Below, one piece after another: positions 1 to 8,351 of a DNA stretch of 64,000 nucleotides. Where the stretch lies: contig NZ_LGYO01000003.1 in the NCBI RefSeq assembly GCF_001263355.1, positions 24,579-88,578 on the forward strand, written 5' to 3'. A program made the translations under genes and the position numbers. The notes beneath the pieces were generated by a model. It worked only from the letters and a program-made list of their open reading frames with translations. It was not told the DNA's origin and searched no databases. The stretch comes from Acetobacterium bakii. GTDB lineage: Bacteria; Bacillota; Clostridia; Eubacteriales; Eubacteriaceae. Every line of letters starts with the position of its first letter. Positions within the stretch are counted from its first letter, which is position 1.

Positions 1-1
1 A

Positions 2-817
2 GAGATATTAAATGCAATGCAGCAAATATCCGCGGGAGCTCTTTTACAAGCCGAGAGTGCGGAAAAGGGTTCATTATTTGCAGAGAAACTATCTGTGGCA
101 TCAACACAAATGAGTGAAAGAGCAGGGTTTTCGGCAGATATCGTTACAAAACTTCAAAAGCTTTTAGCAGACAATAAAATTTCAATTGACAGCATGATTT
201 CAGGAATCGGAGATTCTGCTAAAATCTCAATGGGTGCAGCTAAAAATATTAAGAGTCTTGAAGAAACCACATTAAGGATTGATAAAATTGTGGATGCAAT
301 CGTCAATGTTACGATACAGACTAATATGCTGGCTATTAACGGTTCCATTGAAGCCGCAAGAGCAGGGGAGTTTGGAAGAGGTTTTTCGGTAGTCGCAGGT
401 GATATAAGAGCTCTTGCCAATGAATCTGCAGAAAATGCAGACAAAATCAAAGATCTTGTAAGAGCAATACAGAATCAGATTCAGAGAGTATCGGCAGATA
501 CCGATGCATCAAGTAAATCTTCTTTTGCAGAGGTGGAGAAGTCTAAAAAGACTACCGAAAATCTTAATATTATTGAAGAAAATATGCTAAAAATACTGAC
601 TGGTGCCGATGAAATTCAAAAGGGCGCTGAAGAATCTCAAGTAGCACTTGTGCAGGCATCAAAGGGTGTAGATCAGATCGCAACTGCAGCCCAGGAAGCC
701 AGTAGCGGAGCTGAACAAGCTGCAACTGCAGCAAGTCAGCAATCAAAAGGGATGCAGGAATTGGCAGAAGCTATTGAAGAGATATCAGGACTCGCAGATG
801 AATTGCAGAATATGTAG
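2..817 (+). CDS. Methyl-accepting chemotaxis protein, C-terminal part (5' end outside window)
   Basis: The reading frame is open from base 2, so the gene starts upstream of the window. The visible ~270 residues are the cytoplasmic signalling domain of an MCP: a long Ala/Glu/Ser-rich antiparallel coiled coil with the conserved hairpin tip (NMLAINGSIEAARAGEFGRG, around residues 100-122). The tip is where CheW and CheA bind. No membrane segment is visible in this part, so the sensory domain is unknown. No C-terminal CheR-tethering pentapeptide is seen. The stop lies only 17 bases before the likely cheW start, which makes it the first visible gene of the chemosensory operon. The family call is secure; ligand and location are unknown. 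Confidence 0.93.
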   Translation, partial: EILNAMQQISAGALLQAESAEKGSLFAEKLSVASTQMSERAGFSADIVTKLQKLLADNKISIDSMISGIGDSAKISMGAAKNIKSLEETTLRIDKIVDAIVNVTIQTNMLAINGSIEAARAGEFGRGFSVVAGDIRALANESAENADKIKDLVRAIQNQIQRVSADTDASSKSSFAEVEKSKKTTENLNIIEENMLKILTGADEIQKGAEESQVALVQASKGVDQIATAAQEASSGAEQAATAASQQSKGMQELAEAIEEISGLADELQNM

Positions 818-834
818 AAATGGAGGCGGTTGCT

Positions 835-2310
835 ATGTGTGCTAGTTTAAACAATACAGTCGCAACAGAACGTCAGTTAGTTACTTTCCGACTTGGAGAG
901 GATGAATTTGGCACCGACATCATGGATGTCAAGGAAATCATAAGGGTACCTGTTATCACCAAAGTACCTAATGCACCTGACTATGTGGAAGGTGCTTGTA
1001 ACCTGAGGGGAAATATTCTCCCAATAATAGATGGAAGAACAAAGTTTAATCTGGAAAGAAAAGAAAAAGATGAAAACAGTAGGGTTCTTGTCATTGATGT
1101 TGAAGGTGAGGCTACAGGAATCATTGTAGATAAGGTATCCGAGGTTATGAGAGTATCCACTTCGGACATAGAAGAAGCACCTCAGATTGTTAAAAATGTT
1201 GATTCTGACTTTTTAGATGGCGTGGTGAAGCTGGACAATGGACAAAGGCTTATTATCATTTTAGATGTCGTTAAAGCACTTATTGTAAATAATATTGGAA
1301 AAGAATTGAAAAACGGTGACGATGAAAACGTGAAAAACAATATCGAATCAGTTAGTGTAGGCGAGGACAAATCAATCGATGAGGAACAATTGGTTACATT
1401 CCAGCTTGATCAAGAGGAATATGCCATTGAAATTATGATGGTTAAAGAAATCATACGAGTACCACAAATTGTAAAAGTTCCAAATTGTGAAGCCTATATC
1501 GAGGGCATCCTTTCCTTGCGGGATGACTTGCTCCCAATTATTAATTTAAGAACATATTTTGGAATGGGGTATACTGAAATCAGTGATCGTAATCGGATAC
1601 TGGTGGTGGATATGGGCAATTTCACTGCCGGAATTATGGTGGATAAAGTTTCAGAGGTTTTGAGAATACCTAAAAACAGTATTCAACCGCCTTTGAAATT
1701 CTCGGCACAGAGTGGAGAACAGCTAAAAGGCATTGCAAAACTGAGCAACGGTAAACGAATGATTTTCATACTTGAACCTTCAAAAATCATTTCTGCAGAT
1801 ATATTGGATGCGATCATCGCAAATGATGACACCCATGAGCAGAATGGTGATGGTCAAAATGTTGAAAGACAGATGCTTGATGAGGTGCAGTTCGTTACTT
1901 TCAAAATAGATGATGAAGAGTATGGCATTAAGATCGATAATGTTCAGGAAATCAATCGGATGACCGAAGTGACTAAAATTCCAAACGGTCCCTACTACAT
2001 AGAGGGGATTGTCAATTTACGAGGCAATATTATTCCGGCATTGGATCTTAGACGGTTATTTAAGCTTTCCGAAAAACAGCTAACCGATGCTACAAGAATT
2101 ATTATTGCTGATTTTAATGGTAAAAGAACGGGGATTATAGTCGATTCTGTTTCGGAAGTTCTCAGATTTGAAAAAAAATTGATAGAGGCACCAACTAAAA
2201 TATTAAGCAGTGGGGTTGATAGCGATTATATAGAAGGCGTTGGTAAACTCGATGATGGCAAAAGAATGATTTTGATTCTGGATATTGGTAAAGTACTGAG
2301 CTTCAGTTAA
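835..2310 (+). CDS. cheW: Triple-domain CheW-like coupling protein
   Basis: This protein of about 491 residues consists of three tandem CheW domains (roughly residues 10-155, 175-320 and 340-488). Each begins with a QLVTF/QFVTF-type strand and contains a VEGACNLRGNILP-like core (VEGACNLRG, IEGILSLRD, IEGIVNLRG). CheW links receptors to the kinase CheA; a three-domain version could bridge several receptors or kinases. I chose the ATG at 835 because GGAGG (822-826) lies 8 bases upstream; the earlier ATG at 820 overlaps that site. The gene sits between the MCP and cheB in one operon. Single-domain CheW is usual, so the triplication is notable. The family assignment is secure and the array function is inferred. 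Confidence 0.93.
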   Translation: MCASLNNTVATERQLVTFRLGEDEFGTDIMDVKEIIRVPVITKVPNAPDYVEGACNLRGNILPIIDGRTKFNLERKEKDENSRVLVIDVEGEATGIIVDKVSEVMRVSTSDIEEAPQIVKNVDSDFLDGVVKLDNGQRLIIILDVVKALIVNNIGKELKNGDDENVKNNIESVSVGEDKSIDEEQLVTFQLDQEEYAIEIMMVKEIIRVPQIVKVPNCEAYIEGILSLRDDLLPIINLRTYFGMGYTEISDRNRILVVDMGNFTAGIMVDKVSEVLRIPKNSIQPPLKFSAQSGEQLKGIAKLSNGKRMIFILEPSKIISADILDAIIANDDTHEQNGDGQNVERQMLDEVQFVTFKIDDEEYGIKIDNVQEINRMTEVTKIPNGPYYIEGIVNLRGNIIPALDLRRLFKLSEKQLTDATRIIIADFNGKRTGIIVDSVSEVLRFEKKLIEAPTKILSSGVDSDYIEGVGKLDDGKRMILILDIGKVLSFS

Positions 2311-2391
2311 GGGGATGTTGCTCTGAAGTCTTGAAACAATCGAGGCTTCAGAACGCATTTAAATTTATCGGTATTATAGGAGGTGGCGGTA

Positions 2392-3474
2392 GTGATTGGC
2401 AAGATAAAGATATTGATCGTTGATGACTCAGCCCTTATGAGACGAGCACTGAAAGAAATTATCATGACTGACCCAAGTCTTGATGTGGTTGGAACAGCAA
2501 GGGACGGAAGCGATGCAATTGAAAAGGTACGGGAGTTAAAGCCGGATGTTGTAACAATGGATATTAATATGCCGGTTATGGATGGTTTGACCTCCATGCA
2601 GTATATACTAAACGATTATCCCGAAATAGCAGTGCTGATGGTGAGTTCTCTGACAGCTGAAGGGGCATTGACTACTTTTGAAGCTTTGGAACTCGGCGCT
2701 TTTGATTACGTGGCTAAGCCATCAGGAACGGTATCAGCGGATATTCATCTGATAGGCAGGGAAATCATCCAAAAAGTAAAATTGGCTTACAAAAGTGTCA
2801 ATGGAAAAAGCATAAGAGCTCGAATTGAAAGACGCAGCAGTGATATACATCAAAAAAAAGTGGAATCCATAAAGCAATCAGATGTGACAGAAATCAAAAA
2901 GTGCACAAAGGTAGTGGTTATTGGTATTTCCACCGGTGGTCCGGGAACCCTCATGGAGGTATTGCCGATGCTGCCGGAGAACCTTGGGGCTGCGGTTATT
3001 ATCATCCAGCATATGCCAGCTGCTTTCACAACTTCATTTGCAAAAAGACTGGATGGTGCATGCCGTATTCCAATCAAGGAAGCTGATCCAGGTGATGTAC
3101 TCCAAAATGGCAGAGGCTATCTTGGGCCGGGAGGATACCAATTGGTAGTCAGGGGAGAAGCCGGTGCGCTCAGACTTCCCAGTACTCCTAAAACTGTTTT
3201 TATGCCATGTGTCAATGTAACGATGGAGTCTGTCCTTGCAGCCTTTGGAGGCGAAAACGTCATCGGAGTATTAATGACCGGTATGGGAGATGATGGAGCA
3301 GATGCGATGGTGAAGATAAGAAAAGCTGGCGGCATTACTATTGCAGAAGACGAATCCACAGCGGTGGTTTTTGGTATGCCAAAGGAAGCGATTGAAAGAG
3401 GCGGTGCGGAAATTGTGGCACCTTCATACAAGATAGCTGAGGCAATCATAAAAGCAGTTAGAAGAATTAGTTAA
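2392..3474 (+). CDS. cheB: Chemotaxis response regulator protein-glutamate methylesterase CheB
   Basis: The protein has about 360 residues with the standard CheB layout. An N-terminal receiver (residues ~3-125) carries the acidic pair in LIVDDS, the phospho-acceptor Asp in TMDINMPVMDG, and the Lys in YVAKPS. A linker and methylesterase domain follow (~165-355), with the catalytic Ser in GISTGGP, His in IIQHMP and Asp in GMGDDGA. It removes methyl groups from receptor glutamates and acts as the phosphorylation-dependent arm of adaptation opposite CheR. The AGGAGG at 2379-2384 best fits the GTG at 2392 (7 bases away) rather than the GTG at 2383 that overlaps it. It is co-directional with the flanking che genes. 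Confidence 0.95.
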   Translation: MIGKIKILIVDDSALMRRALKEIIMTDPSLDVVGTARDGSDAIEKVRELKPDVVTMDINMPVMDGLTSMQYILNDYPEIAVLMVSSLTAEGALTTFEALELGAFDYVAKPSGTVSADIHLIGREIIQKVKLAYKSVNGKSIRARIERRSSDIHQKKVESIKQSDVTEIKKCTKVVVIGISTGGPGTLMEVLPMLPENLGAAVIIIQHMPAAFTTSFAKRLDGACRIPIKEADPGDVLQNGRGYLGPGGYQLVVRGEAGALRLPSTPKTVFMPCVNVTMESVLAAFGGENVIGVLMTGMGDDGADAMVKIRKAGGITIAEDESTAVVFGMPKEAIERGGAEIVAPSYKIAEAIIKAVRRIS

Positions 3475-3522
3475 ATGAAAAATTTCATTGTAAAGAGTGA
3501 TTTTGAATTAGTGGAGGTACTG

Positions 3523-3939
3523 ATGAAATGCAGGTATAAGATTTTGATCGTAGACAATGAAGAAAATGAAGAAGCAGTGAGTCTGCTTAAAAAAAATCTT
3601 GAACAGGAAGGGTATGGCGTTGATACCAGTCTTTCTGCCACAGAAGCCTTAGAAAAGGTTAAAAATACCAAGTATCACATTGTGTTAACAGCTATTGTGA
3701 TGCCACAGATGGATGGACTTGATCTTTTAAGAGAAATAAAGAAATATGATCCGTTGGCACAGGTAATCATGATGACAGAGTTCTCAACAATGGGCAGAAT
3801 ACTAAGCGCTTTGGAGTATGGCGCCAATGACTATATCCTTAAACCTTTTAAAAGCACCGAGTATGTATTGGATATCATTCAATACGCGGTAAAAAAGCTG
3901 GAAAGATGGCGAGACGCTTTTATCGAGATAGTTCAATAG
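3523..3939 (+). CDS. Response-regulator-like protein lacking the phospho-acceptor Asp (pseudo-receiver)
   Basis: This is a stand-alone receiver fold of about 138 residues with no output domain. The start at ATG 3523 is set by GGAGG at 3513-3517. The acidic N-terminal motif (ILIVDNEE), the Thr of MMTEFS and the Lys of ILKPF are present. The strand that should carry the phosphorylated Asp reads LTAIVMPQMDG, with Ala where CheB and CheY of the same operon have Asp (TMDINMP, VTDINMP). It therefore cannot be phosphorylated at the canonical site. Aspartate-less receivers in other bacteria act as constitutive or partner-binding switches; that role here is inference. It sits between cheB and the HPt/STAS gene. 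Confidence 0.88.
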   Translation: MKCRYKILIVDNEENEEAVSLLKKNLEQEGYGVDTSLSATEALEKVKNTKYHIVLTAIVMPQMDGLDLLREIKKYDPLAQVIMMTEFSTMGRILSALEYGANDYILKPFKSTEYVLDIIQYAVKKLERWRDAFIEIVQ

Positions 3940-3988
3940 CAAACCGGTAAAATTGGCAATATTAGATAAATCTAGGTGGTGATATTAA

Positions 3989-5440
3989 ATGGATTCAATG
4001 ATACAGTTGTATTTGGAAGAAACGGAAGATATGCTTCAAAAGGCAGAAGAATGCATGATCAGACTTGAAGTGGAATATTCTGGGGCAGACATCAATGAGC
4101 TGTTCAGAATTGCCCATACCATAAAGGGGTCTTCTCATATGGTCGGCTATGTGGATGTTGGAAACCTCATGCATAAAATTGAAGACATGCTTGATTGTGC
4201 AAGAAACGGTTCAATCCTATTTGAACAGAGTATCGTATCGCTTTGTTTCGAAGGCTTGGATATTACTAAGAAGATGCTGTTATGCAAAAAAAGACAAGGC
4301 TCTGATGAAATTATGGAGAGCATCACCAATGACGCACAACGAATTTCAGAAACGATTGAGATTTTTATTCGCGTTAATAAGCAGGAAGAGGTTGTGGCTG
4401 TTATTCGCCAACCTGAACCGGGGATTATTTCTTCCTACTTAGGTAAACCGTCTGATGGAAAGAATACCTATTTTATTACCTTCTTTTTTGAAGAAGAGGT
4501 TCCCATGATATCTCCTGTAGTAGTGATGATTTTAAATTCTGTTGAAGAGATGGGAACCCTGATATTTTCCAGTGTAGACGACAATTATTTTTCTGGGAAC
4601 TCGAGTAAACAGGAGTTAAAGACTTACGAGATTATAATATCCACAGCTACTGATGAAGCTGAACTATATGCCTATTTTGCGTTGAACTATGTAGAAAAAA
4701 TAAACATAGTGGATTTAAGCAGAAGTAAGCTGGCACAAAATGATCATAGCTTTTTGCATAGTAACGATACGTTGTATGTTGTCATTCTCAAGGCATTAAT
4801 GGAGCTGCATAGAATAGATTTGAGTCAGGAAGTTATTACAAGCAGGGAAGAGCTTGACGCAATGAAATTTTTAAGCGAGGCAGTAAAGGCATTGAGTTCA
4901 CAGAAAAAAAATCCAATGGTTGATAATTTTCTTGATGATTTCAAAAAAATTAATGACCAGATTATTAAGTTTTTTGAGGGACCGGCTGATATAGATAATA
5001 ACATCAGCTCGAATTACCAAAAACAAGTGGTGAGACTTATTGAAAAATCTTTCCACTATACAAAAGGCAAACAAGTAGTCAGCTTTTTTAAAGCTGACAA
5101 GGACAGCTTTATCTCCAGACTTCGTAATTTTGTTGGAAAGATGAACAAGACTTCAACGTTTATACTTCTTATTGATGTGAGCCAACTCACCGTGTTACAT
5201 GAAGATGAGGTTAGGGCTTTGATTGAGATCAGAAATCAGATAGAAGCTAAGGGCATTGTGATCGGGATCATCGCTGAAGGTTATCAGGTTAGAAGCATTA
5301 TAAATATTTTTGATTCAATTAGAAATGTCGAAAATTTTCATGTGTCTAAATCAGGGCTTGAGGCAATCTTAAGGAGTTTTAATTCGGAGGATTCTTACCA
5401 AATAATCAGTAAAAAAATAAAGGATGTACAGTATGGATAG
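3989..5440 (+). CDS. HPt domain protein with C-terminal STAS-like domain
   Basis: This 483-residue protein starts with a CheA P1-like histidine phosphotransfer domain (residues ~1-110; AHTIKGSSHMVG, probable phospho-His at residue 43). The middle region (~150-370) is not recognised. The C-terminus (~385-475) resembles a STAS domain with an alternating beta/alpha pattern around ILLIDVSQLTVLHEDEVRAL. There is no HATPase domain, so it cannot autophosphorylate and would have to receive phosphate from the operon's CheA or through CheY. STAS domains usually mediate protein partner binding. The gene overlaps the following HEAT-repeat gene by a few bases, which suggests coupled synthesis. The HPt call is firm and the STAS call moderate. 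Confidence 0.8.
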   Translation: MDSMIQLYLEETEDMLQKAEECMIRLEVEYSGADINELFRIAHTIKGSSHMVGYVDVGNLMHKIEDMLDCARNGSILFEQSIVSLCFEGLDITKKMLLCKKRQGSDEIMESITNDAQRISETIEIFIRVNKQEEVVAVIRQPEPGIISSYLGKPSDGKNTYFITFFFEEEVPMISPVVVMILNSVEEMGTLIFSSVDDNYFSGNSSKQELKTYEIIISTATDEAELYAYFALNYVEKINIVDLSRSKLAQNDHSFLHSNDTLYVVILKALMELHRIDLSQEVITSREELDAMKFLSEAVKALSSQKKNPMVDNFLDDFKKINDQIIKFFEGPADIDNNISSNYQKQVVRLIEKSFHYTKGKQVVSFFKADKDSFISRLRNFVGKMNKTSTFILLIDVSQLTVLHEDEVRALIEIRNQIEAKGIVIGIIAEGYQVRSIINIFDSIRNVENFHVSKSGLEAILRSFNSEDSYQIISKKIKDVQYG

Positions 5441-7160
5441 TGATAAGCATCTATTTGAAGAACAAGAAATGAAGTTGCTCATAAATGGCCTATTGACGGC
5501 AACCGAAAGATATCAGCAGGAAAAACTCGCGCAAAAAATCGGGGGTATTAAAGATGAACGAACGGCTGAGTCAGTGGCGATACTCTTTTATTCAGATGAT
5601 GGATATATCCGTAATATTGCAATTGAAATACTGATTTTGCTTGATGAGAAGGCGTTGCCGATTTTGAAAGAAAAACTCTCGGACAAGGATAGAAATATTC
5701 GCAAATATGCTTTAGATGCCTTAAAACATATTAAAGGAACAGAAAGTTGTAAAATTGCTTTAGAAACACTCGATGATCTGGATGAGAATGTTGTCGAAGC
5801 AGCTTTGGAAGTAATCGCAGAACACAAATTTATAGAAGCAAAAGACAGACTTTGGGAAATGTTGAAAAAGACAAAGAGTGTCTGGATTATTAACGCACTA
5901 TTAAACACATTTACAAGCCTTGATGTAAAAAACTGCCCAGGTGTTATAGAGGCAAAAATTATATCCTTGGATGCAACACCCATTGAAAAAAATATTTTGA
6001 TGAATACCTATGTCAGAACCCTTGGGAGCATCGGTTCCCAGGGTGATATTGATGCGATTGTAAACTATTCAAAAGATTTTATAATCGATGATTCAAATCT
6101 TATTTTCGGACTAAGTAATCAAATTGTTAATAATGATATTGTCAAGCTCTCCGCGAAAACCAGAGATAAACTGGAGATGATTTTTAAAGAGCACTGGGAT
6201 TACAAAGATTCAGGCCAAATACGCATTTCCCTGGCAGCGATGATTAAACTTAATCTGGATTTCTTTCTTGATGATATCGAAGCAATAGTTAAGTTTTACA
6301 AATGGGAGGAATTTTTCGTGACAAGCCTTTATGATCTCATGCAGAAACTCGATGACATCGCAACTGGCTATGCCAATAAAATGCTGAAATCCCAAGAGTC
6401 GGAACTGGTTGAAGTATGTCTAAAGTTAATATATACAAAACGAATCGAGGGCTGTAACTATATTGTCGAAGGATTGTGCGATTCGGACAATCCTGATATA
6501 TCCGGGTTGGCAATTCGTGTTATTGCCGATATTGATTCTTATAAAAATACTGTCCTGCTTGAAAGATTTTCCAGCAACTATGATGAAGCAGGTATGGCAC
6601 TGATTGAAAACACGGCTACAAACGAAAGCCAGCTCATTGAAGCATTGTCAGCCTTATTCAAAAAAAATCCGGTAGTTGGGTGGCATTACCTAAACTCAAA
6701 AATTGATTCCATGAGTGAAAGCGTCAGGGTAGGATTGATAGATATCATTCCCGGGGCTGGAGATGATGATTTTTACAGCTTTATGACCACAATGATTAAC
6801 GACCCATCACAATTGGTTAGGAAAAAGACGATAAAAGCTTTAGGCAGTAAAATTAATGGCAGAAGTCTGATCATTCTGAAGAAACTGTATAAGGATGAAA
6901 GTGATCCCGTAAATAGAAGAGAAATCATTGCTAACTTATACAAATTTAATAATGATTATATCTTGGATACTATCAATGATGCAGCCTTTAGCAGTGATAT
7001 CCTCACAAGATTAGCAGTCATTAAAGCATTAAGCAGTAATGACTGCAGCAAGTCTGTGGAGGTGCTGGACCACTTACTGAATGACTCGGTAGAAGAGGTG
7101 GCAGAAGCTGCTAAAATAGCTTTGGAAAAGAAGAGGTGTTTGAGTGATATTATCAGATGA
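5433..7160 (+). CDS. HEAT-repeat protein in chemosensory operon
   Basis: The protein has about 575 residues built from repeated helical pairs of HEAT/PBS-lyase type (for example SDKDRNIRKYALDALKHI near the N-terminus and MINDPSQLVRKKTIKALGSK near the C-terminus). These form a solenoid scaffold for protein contacts; no catalytic motif is visible. ATG 5433 was chosen over ATG 5424 because an AAAGGA site lies about 9 bases upstream. It overlaps the HPt/STAS gene by 8 bases and cheR by 17, so it is embedded in a translationally coupled set. It probably organises or modulates the CheA/CheR complex, which is inference from position only. Confidence 0.8.
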   Translation: MDSDKHLFEEQEMKLLINGLLTATERYQQEKLAQKIGGIKDERTAESVAILFYSDDGYIRNIAIEILILLDEKALPILKEKLSDKDRNIRKYALDALKHIKGTESCKIALETLDDLDENVVEAALEVIAEHKFIEAKDRLWEMLKKTKSVWIINALLNTFTSLDVKNCPGVIEAKIISLDATPIEKNILMNTYVRTLGSIGSQGDIDAIVNYSKDFIIDDSNLIFGLSNQIVNNDIVKLSAKTRDKLEMIFKEHWDYKDSGQIRISLAAMIKLNLDFFLDDIEAIVKFYKWEEFFVTSLYDLMQKLDDIATGYANKMLKSQESELVEVCLKLIYTKRIEGCNYIVEGLCDSDNPDISGLAIRVIADIDSYKNTVLLERFSSNYDEAGMALIENTATNESQLIEALSALFKKNPVVGWHYLNSKIDSMSESVRVGLIDIIPGAGDDDFYSFMTTMINDPSQLVRKKTIKALGSKINGRSLIILKKLYKDESDPVNRREIIANLYKFNNDYILDTINDAAFSSDILTRLAVIKALSSNDCSKSVEVLDHLLNDSVEEVAEAAKIALEKKRCLSDIIR

Positions 7161-7971
7161 CCTATATGATAAGTATATTAAACTGATCTACAAACGAACA
7201 GGGCTTTACTATGAATATAATAAAAAGTACTATGTGGAAAAAAGGATTCAGCAGCACGCAGAATTGCTTCAAATGGATTCGTTAAACGAGTATTTTATGA
7301 TGCTGAAATTCGAAAGTGACACGTCTGAATTTTATCAATTAATCAATGACCTTACTGTAAATGAAACTTACTTTTTTCGGGACTTCCCGCAATTACGTAA
7401 CTTTGCAGAGGATGTATTGCCTATGGTTACAAAAAGTAAAGCTGGCAGAAAAAAGATAAAAATATGGTGTGCAGCATGCTCGACAGGAGAAGAACCCTAT
7501 ACATTATCAATTATTCTGCAAGAAATGCTTGAAGAACCTGAAAAATGGGATATTCAAATCGTTGCCTCTGATATTAATGCCGAAGTATTGCAAAGAGCTA
7601 AGGTAGGACTCTATGATAGCAGAGCCATAAAGGATGTACCGCTGGAATATCTGTCAAAATATTTTACAAAACGTCATGACAAATATCTCATTAATCTTAA
7701 TATCAGAAAGTCTGTATCGTTTATGCGGATTAATCTGATGGATGAGAAAGAGCGGCACAGGATCAACGGATGCGACTTCGTATTCTGTCGAAATTGTTTG
7801 ATTTATTTTGATGATGTGTCAAGAAAAAGTGTTGTCACAAGCTTTTATGAATCCTTAAATATAGAGGGGTTTCTTTTTCTGGGCCACTCCGAATCGGTAG
7901 GTAGAATTTCGTCTTCTTACAAGGTTAATAAAATAGGGGATACAATTGTGTATTCCAAGCCGAAAGGATGA
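7144..7971 (+). CDS. cheR: Chemotaxis protein methyltransferase CheR
   Basis: This 275-residue protein is typical for CheR. An N-terminal helical domain (residues ~1-75) is followed by a SAM-binding Rossmann domain with the family motif KIWCAACSTGEEPYTLS (~110-125), the acidic turn VASDINAEVLQRA, and the FCRNCLIYFD segment (~215). It methylates receptor glutamates using S-adenosylmethionine. The start is GTG 7144 with GAGG upstream at 7132-7136, overlapping the HEAT-repeat gene. The next gene, cheY, begins directly after its stop. No TPR or C-terminal extension is present, so this is the simple form of the enzyme. Confidence 0.95.
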   Translation: MILSDDLYDKYIKLIYKRTGLYYEYNKKYYVEKRIQQHAELLQMDSLNEYFMMLKFESDTSEFYQLINDLTVNETYFFRDFPQLRNFAEDVLPMVTKSKAGRKKIKIWCAACSTGEEPYTLSIILQEMLEEPEKWDIQIVASDINAEVLQRAKVGLYDSRAIKDVPLEYLSKYFTKRHDKYLINLNIRKSVSFMRINLMDEKERHRINGCDFVFCRNCLIYFDDVSRKSVVTSFYESLNIEGFLFLGHSESVGRISSSYKVNKIGDTIVYSKPKG

Positions 7972-7982
7972 GGGGAGAAGAT

Positions 7983-8333
7983 ATGAGCGTGCAGAATAAA
8001 ACTAAAAAAATATTGGTGGTGGATGATTCTGAGATGGTGCGAAACTTCCACAGCTATATTATTAAAATGTTTGGTTATCAGGTAGAAACAGCTGAAAATG
8101 GTGCAGTAGCACTGGAAAAGCTGCTGGGAGAAGAGTACCAACTGATTGTAACAGATATCAATATGCCAATCATGGATGGATATGAAATGATAAAGAATAT
8201 GCATGATCAGAGAATAGCGATTCCTATTATCATCATCTCCACTGAAGATGAGCACAAGCCAGGTGAGGACATCTATTTAGTAAAACCGACCAATCCTGAA
8301 AAATTAGTCAGTACTATAAAAATGCTGCTTTAG
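7983..8333 (+). CDS. cheY: CheY-like single-domain response regulator
   Basis: This is a receiver of about 116 residues with all canonical residues: VVDDSE acidic pocket, phospho-acceptor Asp in VTDINMPIMDG, Thr in IISTEDE and Lys in LVKPTNP. It is the likely diffusible output of the CheA kinase encoded immediately downstream. The start at 7983 is supported by AGGGGAG at 7971-7977; an earlier ATG at 7968 overlaps the cheR stop but has a poorer site. Contrast with the Asp-less receiver at 3523, which is the second receiver-only protein in the operon. Whether it controls a flagellar motor, pili or another output cannot be told from the window. Confidence 0.92.
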   Translation: MSVQNKTKKILVVDDSEMVRNFHSYIIKMFGYQVETAENGAVALEKLLGEEYQLIVTDINMPIMDGYEMIKNMHDQRIAIPIIIISTEDEHKPGEDIYLVKPTNPEKLVSTIKMLL

Positions 8334-8351
8334 GGCGATGGAGTGAGTATT

